A stretch of 64,000 nucleotides of DNA, taken from positions 124,001-188,000 of the forward strand of contig NZ_JAFFZN010000009.1 in the NCBI RefSeq assembly GCF_017676385.1. Direction: 5' to 3'. Positions 32,945 to 41,501 of this stretch are shown one piece after another; the stretch's first letter is position 1; every line of letters starts with the position of its first letter. Source of the stretch: Streptomyces spirodelae (GTDB lineage: Bacteria > Actinomycetota > Actinomycetes > Streptomycetales > Streptomycetaceae). Both the position numbers and the translations under genes were made by a program. The notes under the pieces are model-generated. The model made no database searches, was not told where the DNA came from, and saw only the letters and a program-made list of their open reading frames with translations.

Positions 32945-33318
32945 CGGCGCCCGCGGCAGCGCGCCGGACGGATTTCACGGGGCGGGCCCCGTCTATATTT
33001 CACTCGCGAGCAATTGCCATTCTTACGTCACAGCCGCCGCATTCGTCACCGGTAACTCTCCATGCCCGTAAGGCGATCAGCGATACGGGCAGCGACACGC
33101 CGAATCAGCGGCGGCCCGCCGGAGGTTTCTTGAGCGCATCGCCGCTCGACTGCCTTGATTCCAGGGGGAGTTCAGGGAAAACCTGGAATCCTATTATGGG
33201 CAGCCTTATGCAGAAACCGTTTGCTTGAATCCTGTATTGCGGCACGCTTCCTTTCGAGGAAACGGCCCGCCGAGGCGAGCCGGGCAGCCCAACACCCCAC
33301 TCCTGCAAGGAGGTCCCG
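32945..33318 (+). promoter_or_regulatory. Promoter and long structured leader of the MFS exporter gene
   Basis: TATATT at 32994-32999 is a good -10; TTTCAC or GATTTC sits 15-17 bases upstream. CTCGCGAG (33003-33010), a perfect palindrome, lies at the expected transcript start and may be an operator. The leader of about 310 bases is less GC-rich than its surroundings. It holds a perfect hairpin GATTCCAGG (33157-33165) / CCTGGAATC (33182-33190) and a short ATG frame (33196-33228) without a ribosome site. No protein gene is supported. The length and structure suggest post-initiation control. Confidence 0.5.
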
Positions 33319-35013
33319 TTGCCCCTTGCCCTCTTGGCTCTGGCCATTGCAACGTTCGGTGCTGGCACGGCCGAGTTCGTGATGATAGGTCTACTGCCCG
33401 AGGCCGCCTCCGACATGGGAGTGAGCATCCCCGATGCCGGTGGCTACGTCTCCGCCTACTCGCTCGGTGTCGTGATCGGGGCACCGCTGCTCACCCTCGC
33501 GGGTATGCGGATCCGCCGTAAGACAATGCTGCTCGCGATGACATGCATGTTCATTTTCGGGAACACAGCGTCAGCCCTTGTCCCCAACCATGAACTTCTG
33601 CTGGCCGCCCGCTTTACGGCTGGGCTTCCGCACGGTGTGTTCTTCGGAATCGGCGCCGTTGTCGCGGCGCGACTCGTCCCGCCGGAAAAGCGCGGCAGAG
33701 CCCTCTCGGTGGTACTGGTCGGCGTGCCGATGGCGAACATCGTCGGCTCACCACTGGGCACCCTGCTCGGTCAGACGGTCGGCTGGCGCTGGACGTTCAT
33801 CGTCGTCGCGGGCATCGGCCTCCTCGGCCTCGTCTCCCTCGCGACCCTGATCCCCGTGCAGCAGGAACCAGGACGGGGAACCGTGCGCGGCGAACTCGGC
33901 ATATTCAAGAGACCGCAGGTGTGGCTGGCCTATGCCGTGGTGGTGTTCGGCTTCGCCGGCACCTCGTCCTTCTACACCTACATCCAGCCGCTGGTCACCC
34001 AGGTCAGCGGCTACACCCCCACCGCGGCCACCGCGCTGCTGGCGCTCTCCGGCGCCGGCATGACCGTGGGCACCATGCTCGGCGGGCGCCTCGCCGACTG
34101 GCCCGTACGGACCATGTGCGGGGCGCTGCTCGCCCTCGCGCTCTCGCTGATCATGTTCCTGGTGACGGCGCAGAACACCGTTCTGGTCGCCGTCAACGTG
34201 TTCCTCACCGGAATCGCGGGCATGGCCGCCATCCCCAGCGTCCAGGCCCGCATCCTCGACCACGCCAGGGACGCCCCCGAACTCGGCTCCGCCAGTGTGC
34301 AGTCCGCCTTCAACATCGCCAACTCGCTGGGGGCCTCGCTCGGCGGCATGGTCATCGCCGCCGGCTTCGGCCTCACCTCACCCAGCTGGCTGGGGGCTCT
34401 GCTGGCCCTGGCGGGCGCCTGCTTCGGGCTGCTGTCCGGCTGGCTCGACCGCGGCAACCGCTCCTGGGGGGTCACCCCTTCCGCCGCCTCCTGGAAGAGC
34501 GTCAAGTCCGAGGCGTTATGGGGCCGGGCGCCCACGCCCGCCCGCTGCCCCGTAGGCCGCCCCGGCGCGCGTCACCGCACGGCGGCGGCCCGCTCATCGG
34601 CGTGCGTCCACCGCAGCAGCGCGCCCAGCCCGCCGACCGGGAGCTCTTCCCGCGGGTCGGCGACCAGCACCTCGGCGTCGGTCGCCAGCGCGTTGCGCAG
34701 CAGCGCGTCGTCGGCCCTCGCGGGCACCGGGTCCGTAGCCCCGAGGTACTGCAGCTCGGAGCGGCGCACGGCCACCTGGTCGGAGCCGTCGCCCACCCAT
34801 ACCTGGCGGTCCCGGTCGGGGCCGCCGGGCCGCACCAGCAGTGTGCCGACGCGGTGTTCACGCGCGGCCTCCACCAGCGAGGGCACCGACTCGGCCGTCG
34901 CCGGAACCGGCGCCGCGGGATCGTGGAGGTCCCCAGGGCCTGAGCTGCCAGGACTGTGCGCTGCGCGCATCTCGGCCAGCGCGCGAGCGGTGTGCTGCTC
35001 GACGAACTCCTGA
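33319..35013 (+). CDS. MFS drug exporter (DHA1 type), frame runs past the natural end
   Basis: A 12-helix major-facilitator exporter of the AraJ/Cmx-like type. The TTG at 33319 is the start: AAGGAGG lies five bases upstream and helix 1 (LALLALAIATFGAGTAEFVMIGLLP) follows directly. GMRIRRKTMLL is the loop 2-3 motif. Homology-like sequence ends near residue 385 (GWLDRGN, about 34455). Beyond it the frame stays open for another 180 Ser/Arg-rich residues that overlap the opposite-strand gene at 34572 by 442 bases. A one-base shift at the G6 run at 34465-34470 would give a stop at 34555, just before that gene ends. I therefore think the real protein ends near 34555, or the gene carries a frameshift. 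Confidence 0.75.
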   Translation: MPLALLALAIATFGAGTAEFVMIGLLPEAASDMGVSIPDAGGYVSAYSLGVVIGAPLLTLAGMRIRRKTMLLAMTCMFIFGNTASALVPNHELLLAARFTAGLPHGVFFGIGAVVAARLVPPEKRGRALSVVLVGVPMANIVGSPLGTLLGQTVGWRWTFIVVAGIGLLGLVSLATLIPVQQEPGRGTVRGELGIFKRPQVWLAYAVVVFGFAGTSSFYTYIQPLVTQVSGYTPTAATALLALSGAGMTVGTMLGGRLADWPVRTMCGALLALALSLIMFLVTAQNTVLVAVNVFLTGIAGMAAIPSVQARILDHARDAPELGSASVQSAFNIANSLGASLGGMVIAAGFGLTSPSWLGALLALAGACFGLLSGWLDRGNRSWGVTPSAASWKSVKSEALWGRAPTPARCPVGRPGARHRTAAARSSACVHRSSAPSPPTGSSSRGSATSTSASVASALRSSASSALAGTGSVAPRYCSSERRTATWSEPSPTHTWRSRSGPPGRTSSVPTRCSRAASTSEGTDSAVAGTGAAGSWRSPGPELPGLCAARISASARAVCCSTNS

Positions 35014-35747
35014 CGGGCCCGCGCCGTCTCCCGGTCGAGCAACTCCGAGGAAGCTCCTGCCGCGCGGCCGCCGTGCGAGGTCTCCACTGCGATGCCCCGC
35101 AGCCGCTCGGGCAGCCGCTCGTGCACGGCCCTCCGCTCGCGCGGGTCACCGCTGAGGACCAGCACATCCGCGCCGGTCTCCTGGAAGCGGCGGTCGATCG
35201 CTTCGGCGATCAGTCCGGCGTTGCTCTCCCAGGTGTTCTCCACCCGCAGCTGGAAGTGCTTCTCCGACAGTTCGCCGGTGGCGTTGCGGTGGATGGGCCA
35301 CTCCTCACCGGTCGCCTGCCCGGCGCTGTGCGTCCCGTGCGCGTCGACGAGTTCGAAGTCGGCGCCGGTGCGGTCGATGCGCGCCGTCAGGCAGCGCGGG
35401 TTCTCTCCCCGCAGCTCCGGCAGCGGCCCCAGGTGCGGCAGCGCCGACCAGCACACGACGGTACGGTCGGGCGCCGTGTTCAGCGGCAGTTCGAGCACGG
35501 TCTCGCCGGCAGCGGCGAACACCACGCTGCCCTGCGGCCGGGTCCTGGGCGAGAGCGCGGCCAGGTGCTCGGTGACGGCGTCGACGGTGGACGCGTCTGC
35601 CCCCTGCCGCGCCAGCTCGTCCCCCGCGGCACGGGCCGCCAGACGGCGCTCGTCACCGGCGGACTCGGTGGCCCGCGCCGTGCTGGTGTAGACGGTGGCC
35701 CACGGCCCGTTCCGGTCGAGGAGCGGTGCGAGGGAATCGAGGCGCAT
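34572..35747 (-). CDS. Vms1/Ankzf1-like (baeRF, Rv2629-type) protein
   Basis: A 391-residue protein with the archaeo-eukaryotic release-factor-like fold, similar in layout to Streptomyces proteins annotated as Vms1/Ankzf1-family peptidyl-tRNA hydrolases and to mycobacterial Rv2629. The start MRLDSLAPLLDRNGPWATVY, the SEKHFQLRVENTWE segment in the centre and LLVRPGGPDRD near the end are the recognisable parts. The role is probably ribosome rescue or stress adaptation, by family. GGGAGG precedes the ATG at 35747. A sigma-B-like promoter (GTGT-N15-GGGTAC) lies 40-70 bases upstream, which fits stress induction. Confidence 0.8.
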   Translation of the reverse strand: MRLDSLAPLLDRNGPWATVYTSTARATESAGDERRLAARAAGDELARQGADASTVDAVTEHLAALSPRTRPQGSVVFAAAGETVLELPLNTAPDRTVVCWSALPHLGPLPELRGENPRCLTARIDRTGADFELVDAHGTHSAGQATGEEWPIHRNATGELSEKHFQLRVENTWESNAGLIAEAIDRRFQETGADVLVLSGDPRERRAVHERLPERLRGIAVETSHGGRAAGASSELLDRETARARQEFVEQHTARALAEMRAAHSPGSSGPGDLHDPAAPVPATAESVPSLVEAAREHRVGTLLVRPGGPDRDRQVWVGDGSDQVAVRRSELQYLGATDPVPARADDALLRNALATDAEVLVADPREELPVGGLGALLRWTHADERAAAVR

Positions 35748-35789
35748 GGTTCCTCCCTGCTGTTGGGGGGCGCTTTGTGCCGGTGTCGG

Positions 35790-35814
35790 GTACCCCTGTC
35801 ACAGGCGCCGACAC
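35790..35814 (-). promoter_or_regulatory. Sigma-B-type promoter for the Vms1-like gene
   Basis: Reading the minus strand: GTGT (35814-35811), 15-base spacer, GGGTAC (35795-35790). This matches the streptomycete stress-sigma consensus GNNT-N14-16-GGGTA(C/T). The predicted transcript would start near 35783, giving a leader of about 36 bases. Confidence 0.6.
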
Positions 35815-35915
35815 CGGCACCGTCGGGCGGGGCCGCGGCAGCGGGTGACCGGCCGTGACGTTCCGGGCGGGAGGCGCCCTGAGACCCCGCCGGGCGGCGT
35901 GTCAGTATCCGGGGC

Positions 35916-36722
35916 ATGGCGTCACTGAGCGAACTGCTGCCCCGCGAGGCGATACGGCTGGAGGTGGCCGCGGCCGACTGGCGCGCGGCGGTCGGTGTGG
36001 CGGGCGAACTGCTGGTCACACGGGGTACCACTACCGACGCGTACACCGACGAGATGATCCGCAACCTGGAGGAGAACGGGCCCTACCTCGTCATCGCGCC
36101 CGGCTTCGCCTTCGCCCACGCCCGACCCTCGCCCGCGGTGCGCCGCACCGGAATGTCCTGGGTGCGGCTGGCTGAGCCCGTCGCGTTCGGGCACGAGACC
36201 AACGATCCGGTCACCCTCGTCGTCGCCCTCGCGGCGGAGGACTCCGGCGCCCATACGGCGGCCATGGCGGCGCTGGCGCGGCTGCTGGGCGACCCGGAGA
36301 CCGAGGCGGCCCTGCGCACCGCACCGACCCCCGGGGAACTGCACAGGGTGCTCGCCGCAAACGAGCAGCGGCGGGAAACCGGCGGCGGGGGGACCGCGCG
36401 CGCGAGTGGGCACTCGGCGCGCGCGAGCGGGCCGGCCGTGCAGAAGATCCTCACCGTGTGCGGCAACGGCGTCGGCACCAGTCTCTTTCTGAAGAACACT
36501 CTGGAGCGCGTCCTCGACAGATGGGGCTGGGACCAGCACATCACCGTGGAGGCCACGGACACCATCTCGGCCAAGGGCAAGGCGTCCGAGGCCGCGGCCG
36601 TCCTCACCTCCCGGGAGATCGCCGCGACCCTCGGCGACGTGGGCGTTCCGGTGAAGGTGGTGGAGGACTTCACCAGCGCCAGTGAGGTCGACGCCGTCCT
36701 GCGCGACACCTACGACGTCTGA
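35916..36722 (+). CDS. PTS EIIA-EIIB fusion, ascorbate (Ula/Sga) type
   Basis: A 268-residue cytoplasmic phosphotransferase component. Residues 1-150 form an EIIA domain of the mannitol/ascorbate class, with the phosphorylated His in PGFAFAHARPSPAV. A linker (about 150-170, Gly/Arg/Ser-rich, containing two ARASG segments) leads to an EIIB domain with the phospho-cysteine in TVCGNGVGTSLFLKN. In E. coli the equivalents UlaC and UlaB are separate proteins. It passes phosphate from HPr to the sugar carried by the EIIC protein encoded 57 bases downstream. Substrate: L-ascorbate or a related acid, by family. Confidence 0.92.
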   Translation: MASLSELLPREAIRLEVAAADWRAAVGVAGELLVTRGTTTDAYTDEMIRNLEENGPYLVIAPGFAFAHARPSPAVRRTGMSWVRLAEPVAFGHETNDPVTLVVALAAEDSGAHTAAMAALARLLGDPETEAALRTAPTPGELHRVLAANEQRRETGGGGTARASGHSARASGPAVQKILTVCGNGVGTSLFLKNTLERVLDRWGWDQHITVEATDTISAKGKASEAAAVLTSREIAATLGDVGVPVKVVEDFTSASEVDAVLRDTYDV

Positions 36723-36779
36723 GCCCGCCGGGCTCCCGGGACACGTCTCGCACGAACACAGCACGAAGCGGAAGGCTCC

Positions 36780-38363
36780 ATGGACTGGCTGGTCACTGTC
36801 GCGAAGTTTCTCGTCAACGAGATCCTGAGCGTTCCCGCGTATCTGATCGGTCTCATCACGGCGGCCGGTCTCGCGGCTCTGAGGAAATCGGCGGGGCAGA
36901 TCGTCGGCGGCGCCATCAAGGCGACGCTGGGCTTTCTGCTGATCGGCGCCGGAGCAGACCTCGTCGTCGGCTCGCTGGCGCCGCTGGGGGAGATGATCCA
37001 GGGCGCCACCGGGGCGCACGGGGTGATCCCCACCAACGAGGCCATCGTCGGAATCGCGCAGGACGAATTCGGCGCACGGGTCGCCTGGCTGATGATCGCC
37101 GGGTTCGGGCTCGGGCTGCTGCTGGCCCGGTTCACCCCGCTGCGCTATGTCTTCCTGACCGGCCATCACATGCTGTTCATGGCGACGCTGCTGACCATGG
37201 TCCTGGCGACCGCGGGGCTGTCCGCGTGGGTCGTGGTGGCCGTCGGTGGCGTGCTGCTGGGCATTCTCCTCGTGTCGATGCCGGCATTCGCTCATCCCTG
37301 GACCAAGCGCATCACCGGCAACAACAGCATCGCCATCGGGCACTTCGGCACGGCGGGCTATGTGACGGCCGGCGCGGTGGGGCAGCTCGTCGGCAGGCGC
37401 AGCCGCAGCACGGAGGACATGAAGCTGCCCGAGGGGCTGCGCTTCCTGCGCGACTCGATGGTCGCCACCGCGCTGTCCATGGTGCTCATCTACCTGATCA
37501 TGGCGGTCCTCCACCTCGCCAAGGCGGGCCGGGAGACGGCCTTCAAGGCGTTCGCCGCCGACAGCGGACAAGCCGCGGCCGACCTGGGCGACTATCTGAT
37601 GCAAGCCCTCATGCAGGGCCTCCAGTTCGGCATCGCGGTCGCCGTCATCCTCTTCGGCGTCCGGACGATTCTGGGCGAACTCGTCCCGGCCTTCCAGGGC
37701 ATAGCCCGGAAAGTCGTACCCGGAGCAGTACCGGCGCTGGACGCGCCCATCGTCTTCCCGTACGCGCAGAACGCCGTGCTCGTCGGGTTCCTGGCCAGCT
37801 TCGTCGGCGGCCTGAGCACCCTCGCCCTGCTGGCCTGGGTGCTGGGCCCGGCCTTCGGTCTGGCCCTGGTGCTGCCCGGGCTGGTGCCGCACTTCTTCAC
37901 CGGTGGCGCGGCGGGCGTGTACGGCAACGCGACCGGCGGCAGGCGCGGCGCGGTGCTCGGCGCTTACTGCAACGGCGTTCTGATCACGCTTCTGCCCGCC
38001 GTGCTGCTGAAGGTTCTGGGCGCCTTCGGCAGTGCCAACACCACCTTCGGGGACGCCGATTTCGGCTGGATCGGCTCCCTCGTCGGCTTCGCGGGCAAGG
38101 CGGGCGGAGCGACAGCCATCGTGCTGATGCTCGCCACCGGGGCCGTGGTGCTGGCGGGCGCCATCCTGGTGCAGAAGCGGGTCGTCGAGCCCGGCTGGGA
38201 CCCCGGAGCCCGGCGCGACGCGCTGCTGCCGTCCCCGGCGCCAGGGGACGGCGGGCCCTCCCTCGTGCCGGCGGCCGCGGCGCCGCGCGCCTACCCCAAG
38301 CTGCCACCTCCCGCCGGGGCTCCCACCCCGCCCCCGCCGCCCGAGGACCGTGCCCGGGGCTGA
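36780..38363 (+). CDS. ulaA: PTS EIIC, ascorbate-specific (UlaA-type) permease
   Basis: A 527-residue membrane carrier with 10-12 helices, close to UlaA/SgaT in layout: MDWLVTVAKFLVNEILSVPAYLIGLI at the start, GANDL-like region VIPTNEAIVGIAQ, and FPYAQNAVLVGF plus VLPGLVPHFFTGGAAGVYGN in the second half. The last 60 residues are a Pro/Ala-rich cytoplasmic tail longer than in E. coli UlaA. AGCGGAAGG before the ATG is a normal ribosome site. It forms a two-gene operon with the fused EIIA-EIIB. No ulaDEFG catabolic genes are adjacent, so the downstream pathway is elsewhere or different. Confidence 0.93.
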   Translation: MDWLVTVAKFLVNEILSVPAYLIGLITAAGLAALRKSAGQIVGGAIKATLGFLLIGAGADLVVGSLAPLGEMIQGATGAHGVIPTNEAIVGIAQDEFGARVAWLMIAGFGLGLLLARFTPLRYVFLTGHHMLFMATLLTMVLATAGLSAWVVVAVGGVLLGILLVSMPAFAHPWTKRITGNNSIAIGHFGTAGYVTAGAVGQLVGRRSRSTEDMKLPEGLRFLRDSMVATALSMVLIYLIMAVLHLAKAGRETAFKAFAADSGQAAADLGDYLMQALMQGLQFGIAVAVILFGVRTILGELVPAFQGIARKVVPGAVPALDAPIVFPYAQNAVLVGFLASFVGGLSTLALLAWVLGPAFGLALVLPGLVPHFFTGGAAGVYGNATGGRRGAVLGAYCNGVLITLLPAVLLKVLGAFGSANTTFGDADFGWIGSLVGFAGKAGGATAIVLMLATGAVVLAGAILVQKRVVEPGWDPGARRDALLPSPAPGDGGPSLVPAAAAPRAYPKLPPPAGAPTPPPPPEDRARG

Positions 38364-38456
38364 CCCGCGGCGAGCCGTCCCGCGTCGCGCCCCCGGCTGT
38401 CAGTGGCTGCTGGTAAGACATCAGCAACATCACGTCAGCCGGAAGGGCCACGCACC

Positions 38457-39260
38457 ATGAACGCGCAATTCACCACCTCCTCCGACGGCACCGAGCTCGC
38501 CTTCGAGCGGCTGGGCGACGGCCCGCCCGTCCTGGTTACCGGGGGCGCGCTCAGCACCCGCGCCGCGGGCGTGCCGTTCGCCCGCGAACTGGCGGGGCTG
38601 GGCCTGTCCGGAGTGGTCTACGACCGCCGGGGCAGAGGCGACAGCGGCGATACGGAGCCCTATGCGCCCGTCCGGGAAGGCGAGGACCTGGCCGCCGTCG
38701 CGGCGGCGGTCGGCGCGGGCGGGGAGGAGTCGGAGTGCTTCGCCTTCGGGATGTCGTCCGGCGGCCTGGTGCTGCTGGAGGCGATGGCGCACGCGGGGGC
38801 CGCGCTGAGCAGGATCGTGCTCTTCGAACCGCCCTTCACCGGAGCGGTGGGACAGCTCCAGGACCCGGTCCGGGTGGCACGGCTGACCGAGCTCGTCAGC
38901 GAGGGCGAGCGGGCCGAGGCGGTCACCTACTTCCTCTCCGAGATCATCGGCCTGCCACCGCAGGCTGTGGAGGGCGCCCGCCAGTCCCCGGCCTGGGAGG
39001 AGATGAAGAAGATCGCGCACACGCTCTGCTACGACACCACGCTGCTGGGGGACAGCACCCTGCCCGAGGAGACGCTGGCCGCTGTGCGGGTCCCCACCCT
39101 GGTGCTGAGCAGCGACGCCAGTACGCCGGTGCTGCAGGACGCGGCCCGCGCCACTGCCGAGGCGCTGCCGAACGGCGAGTACCGCACCCTGCCCGGGGTC
39201 TTCCACCAGGTGCCGCCCGAGGAGCTGGCGCCCGTGGTGCAGGACTTCCTCATGTCCTGA
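38457..39260 (+). CDS. Alpha/beta hydrolase
   Basis: A 267-residue single-domain alpha/beta hydrolase. The nucleophile elbow is AFGMSSGGLVLLE (Ser), the acid likely in VLSSDASTPVL and the catalytic His in PGVFHQVPPEEL. The segment VVYDRRGRGDSGD is the usual strand-4 region. GGAAGG before ATG 38457 supports this start. Its substrate is unknown; the family covers esterases, lactonases and haloperoxidase-like enzymes. It is a single gene after the PTS operon. Confidence 0.88.
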   Translation: MNAQFTTSSDGTELAFERLGDGPPVLVTGGALSTRAAGVPFARELAGLGLSGVVYDRRGRGDSGDTEPYAPVREGEDLAAVAAAVGAGGEESECFAFGMSSGGLVLLEAMAHAGAALSRIVLFEPPFTGAVGQLQDPVRVARLTELVSEGERAEAVTYFLSEIIGLPPQAVEGARQSPAWEEMKKIAHTLCYDTTLLGDSTLPEETLAAVRVPTLVLSSDASTPVLQDAARATAEALPNGEYRTLPGVFHQVPPEELAPVVQDFLMS

Positions 39261-39363
39261 GCGAGCCGCCCTTGAGCGGCCCTTGAGCAACCCGTGAGCG
39301 GTCCGCGAGCCGTCCGGCAGGCGCGGCACGTCAACAGTTGCCCATGCCTTCCCCAATTCCGCC

Positions 39364-39702
39364 ATGAGGCAGGGAGGTTGGGGGAAGCCACTGGCTGTCC
39401 GGCCGAGCGAACGTGAGCGGGACGGGGTGGGGGAGATGGACGCGACGGCAGCGGGCGGCGCCCGGCGGTGCGCGGCGGCGGACGAGGCGGACCCGACACC
39501 GTGCGAGGGCAGGCGCACGGCGGTCACCGTCCTCGACCGGAACGGCGTGCAGCACACCGGCTGTATCCACCACACGGCGCGGCTGCTGGCCAGCCTGGAG
39601 GGAGCACGTCTGCATCCCTCGGCCGCCGCCCTGCCGTGGGCGTGCGAGGTCTACTGCCGGGCCGCCCAGCTTCCGCCCTTCGCCTGGCAGGTCGGGCGCT
39701 AG
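39364..39702 (+). CDS. Small hypothetical protein (up to 112 residues)
   Basis: A short ORF whose central part (CEGRRTAVTVLDRNGVQHTGCIHHTARLLASLEG) looks like a conserved streptomycete protein of unknown function, with two Cys and adjacent His residues that could bind metal. The start is uncertain: ATG 39364 lacks a ribosome site, while GTG 39427 follows a GC-rich AG tract. No operon partner is evident; the next gene starts 166 bases downstream. Confidence 0.5.
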   Translation: MRQGGWGKPLAVRPSERERDGVGEMDATAAGGARRCAAADEADPTPCEGRRTAVTVLDRNGVQHTGCIHHTARLLASLEGARLHPSAAALPWACEVYCRAAQLPPFAWQVGR

Positions 39703-39868
39703 GCGGGAGCATGGCACCCGTTTCGCGTCGGTACTCGGCACAGGGGCCGCTGGGGTGATGGGATCGGGGCCGGGAGCACCCACCGGCCGACGCCCGGGGC
39801 GCGTACCGGGCGCGACCAGCGCCTCCGGCACGCCCCGCCGGGCAGGCACCTGTGAGAAGGAGACCGGA

Positions 39869-40900
39869 ATGAGCACTGCTGAAGCCACCGACGGTGCCGG
39901 GAACACCGAGTACGGCCGGAAACCGTTCAAGAGGTCCAAGAGCCACTTCGCCGACCGCATCACGGCCGACGGGCGGGACGGCTGGCCGGTGGAGGCCGGC
40001 CGGTACCGGCTGGTGGTCAGCCGGGCCTGCCCGTGGGCGTCCCGCGCGCTGGTCTCGCGGCGACTGCTGGGCCTGGAGAGCGCGCTGTCGCTGGCCGTCG
40101 CCGACCCGATCCAGGACGACCGCAGCTGGCGTTTCACCCTCGATCCCGACGACCGCGACCCGGTGCTCGGCATCCGCTTCCTGCACGAGGCGTACGACAA
40201 GCGTGAGTCGGACTACCCGGGCGGTGTGAGCGTCCCCGCGATCGTGGATGTGCCCAGCGGCGCACTGGTCACCAACGACTACCAGCAAATCACCCTCGAT
40301 CTGGCCACCGAGTGGCGGCAACTGCACCGGCAGGGCGCCCCCGACCTCTACCCCGAGGCGCTGCGCGACGAGATCGACGAGGTGGCCGCTGGTATCTACC
40401 GGGACGTCAACAACGGCGTCTACCGGGCCGGGTTCGCCACCACGCAGCAGGACTACGAGGCCGCGTACGCCGATGTCTTCCGGCGCCTGGACCTGGTCTC
40501 GGAGCGGCTGCGGGACCGGCGCTACCTGGTGGGCGACACCATCACCGAGGCCGACATCCGCCTGTTCACCACGCTGGTGCGGTTCGACGCCGTCTACCAC
40601 GGCCACTTCAAGTGCAACCGCAACAAGCTGGAGCAGGACCCCGTGCTGTGGGCGTATGTGCGGGATCTGTACCAGACGCCGGGGTTCGGGGACACGGTCG
40701 ACTTCGACCACATCAAACGGCACTACTACGTCGTCCACACCGGTATCAACCCGACCTCCATCGTGCCGGCCGGACCCGATCTCTCCGGCTGGCTGGCCCC
40801 GCACCACCGAGAGCAGCTCGGCGGCCGCCCCTTCGGGGACGGCACCCCGCCCGGTCCCGTCCCGGCCGGCGAGGAGATCCCCGCGGGCCACAGCGCCTGA
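39869..40900 (+). CDS. Glutathionyl-/mycothionyl-hydroquinone reductase-like GST protein
   Basis: A 343-residue omega-type GST-fold enzyme of the Ecm4/YqjG (GS-hydroquinone reductase) family. The catalytic cysteine motif is SRACPWASRA; conserved SVPAIVDVPSGALVTNDY and DTITEADIRLFTTLVRFDAVYHGHFKCN follow. Actinomycetes lack glutathione, so mycothiol is the likely thiol. AAGGAG lies six bases before ATG 39869. It probably reduces thiol-quinone conjugates or other conjugates. It converges on the NTF2-like gene with a shared hairpin at the junction. Confidence 0.9.
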   Translation: MSTAEATDGAGNTEYGRKPFKRSKSHFADRITADGRDGWPVEAGRYRLVVSRACPWASRALVSRRLLGLESALSLAVADPIQDDRSWRFTLDPDDRDPVLGIRFLHEAYDKRESDYPGGVSVPAIVDVPSGALVTNDYQQITLDLATEWRQLHRQGAPDLYPEALRDEIDEVAAGIYRDVNNGVYRAGFATTQQDYEAAYADVFRRLDLVSERLRDRRYLVGDTITEADIRLFTTLVRFDAVYHGHFKCNRNKLEQDPVLWAYVRDLYQTPGFGDTVDFDHIKRHYYVVHTGINPTSIVPAGPDLSGWLAPHHREQLGGRPFGDGTPPGPVPAGEEIPAGHSA

Positions 40901-40904
40901 GCCC

Positions 40905-40927
40905 GCCCGGCGCTTCAGGCGCCGGGC
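40905..40927. terminator. Bidirectional hairpin at convergent gene ends
   Basis: GCCCGGCGC-TTCAG-GCGCCGGGC, a perfect 9-bp stem that covers the stop codon of the minus-strand NTF2-like gene and lies 5 bases after the stop of the plus-strand gene. Confidence 0.75.
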
Positions 40928-41283
40928 ACCCGGTCCAGGAAACCCTTCACCGAGGCGATCCGGCCGTCCTCGGCCAGCGTGATCACATCGAATCCCGCGG
41001 CGGGCGAGGAACCGTCGGCGACGACGACCAGCTCCCAGGAGAAGCGGGCGATGTCGTGGTGTCCGTCCACAGCACCGATCTGCCGGAACTCGCAGCCGGG
41101 GAACTGCTCCCGTGCCGCACCGATCGCCGCCGTCAGCTCGCCGTGGCCGGCCACTTGGGCGAGCGGGTCGGTGTAGCTGCCGTCCTTGGTCCACGCCGTG
41201 GCGACGGCCTTGGCGCGGCTCTCGGCGTCCGGCGCGTTCCAGGCGGCGAAGTAGCGCTCGACAGCGGTCTCGTAGGTGTTCAT
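40915..41283 (-). CDS. NTF2/SnoaL-like small protein
   Basis: A 122-residue cone-shaped NTF2-fold protein (ETAVERYFAAWNAPDAESRAKAVATAW at the N-terminus, a central sheet, and FDVITLAEDGRIASVKGFLDRVPG at the end, typical of SnoaL-like proteins). Members are isomerases, hydratases or ligand-binding proteins; nothing here fixes the activity. ATG at 41283 follows GAGGGGACG. Confidence 0.85.
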   Translation of the reverse strand: MNTYETAVERYFAAWNAPDAESRAKAVATAWTKDGSYTDPLAQVAGHGELTAAIGAAREQFPGCEFRQIGAVDGHHDIARFSWELVVVADGSSPAAGFDVITLAEDGRIASVKGFLDRVPGA

Positions 41284-41501
41284 GACGTACGTCCCCTCGT
41301 TCCCTCGTTCTCGTTGTCCCGGTGGAGTACCGGCCTGCTCGTCGTTGCGGTGGAGCCCCGGCCCGCGTCGTGTCCGCGAGCCGATGCCATGACGATGCCG
41401 CCCGCGCGGGGTCCGGGTCGATTACGTGCCGGGTAATCGCCGGACCGGGCCGCACCGGGGCCGAGTTGACGTGCTCGCGGCGTCCGGGAAGAGTCCGGGG
41501 C

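Noticed and set aside
33196..33228. ATG frame of ten codons in the MFS leader
   Set aside because: No ribosome site and too short to judge; kept only as a note in the leader entry.
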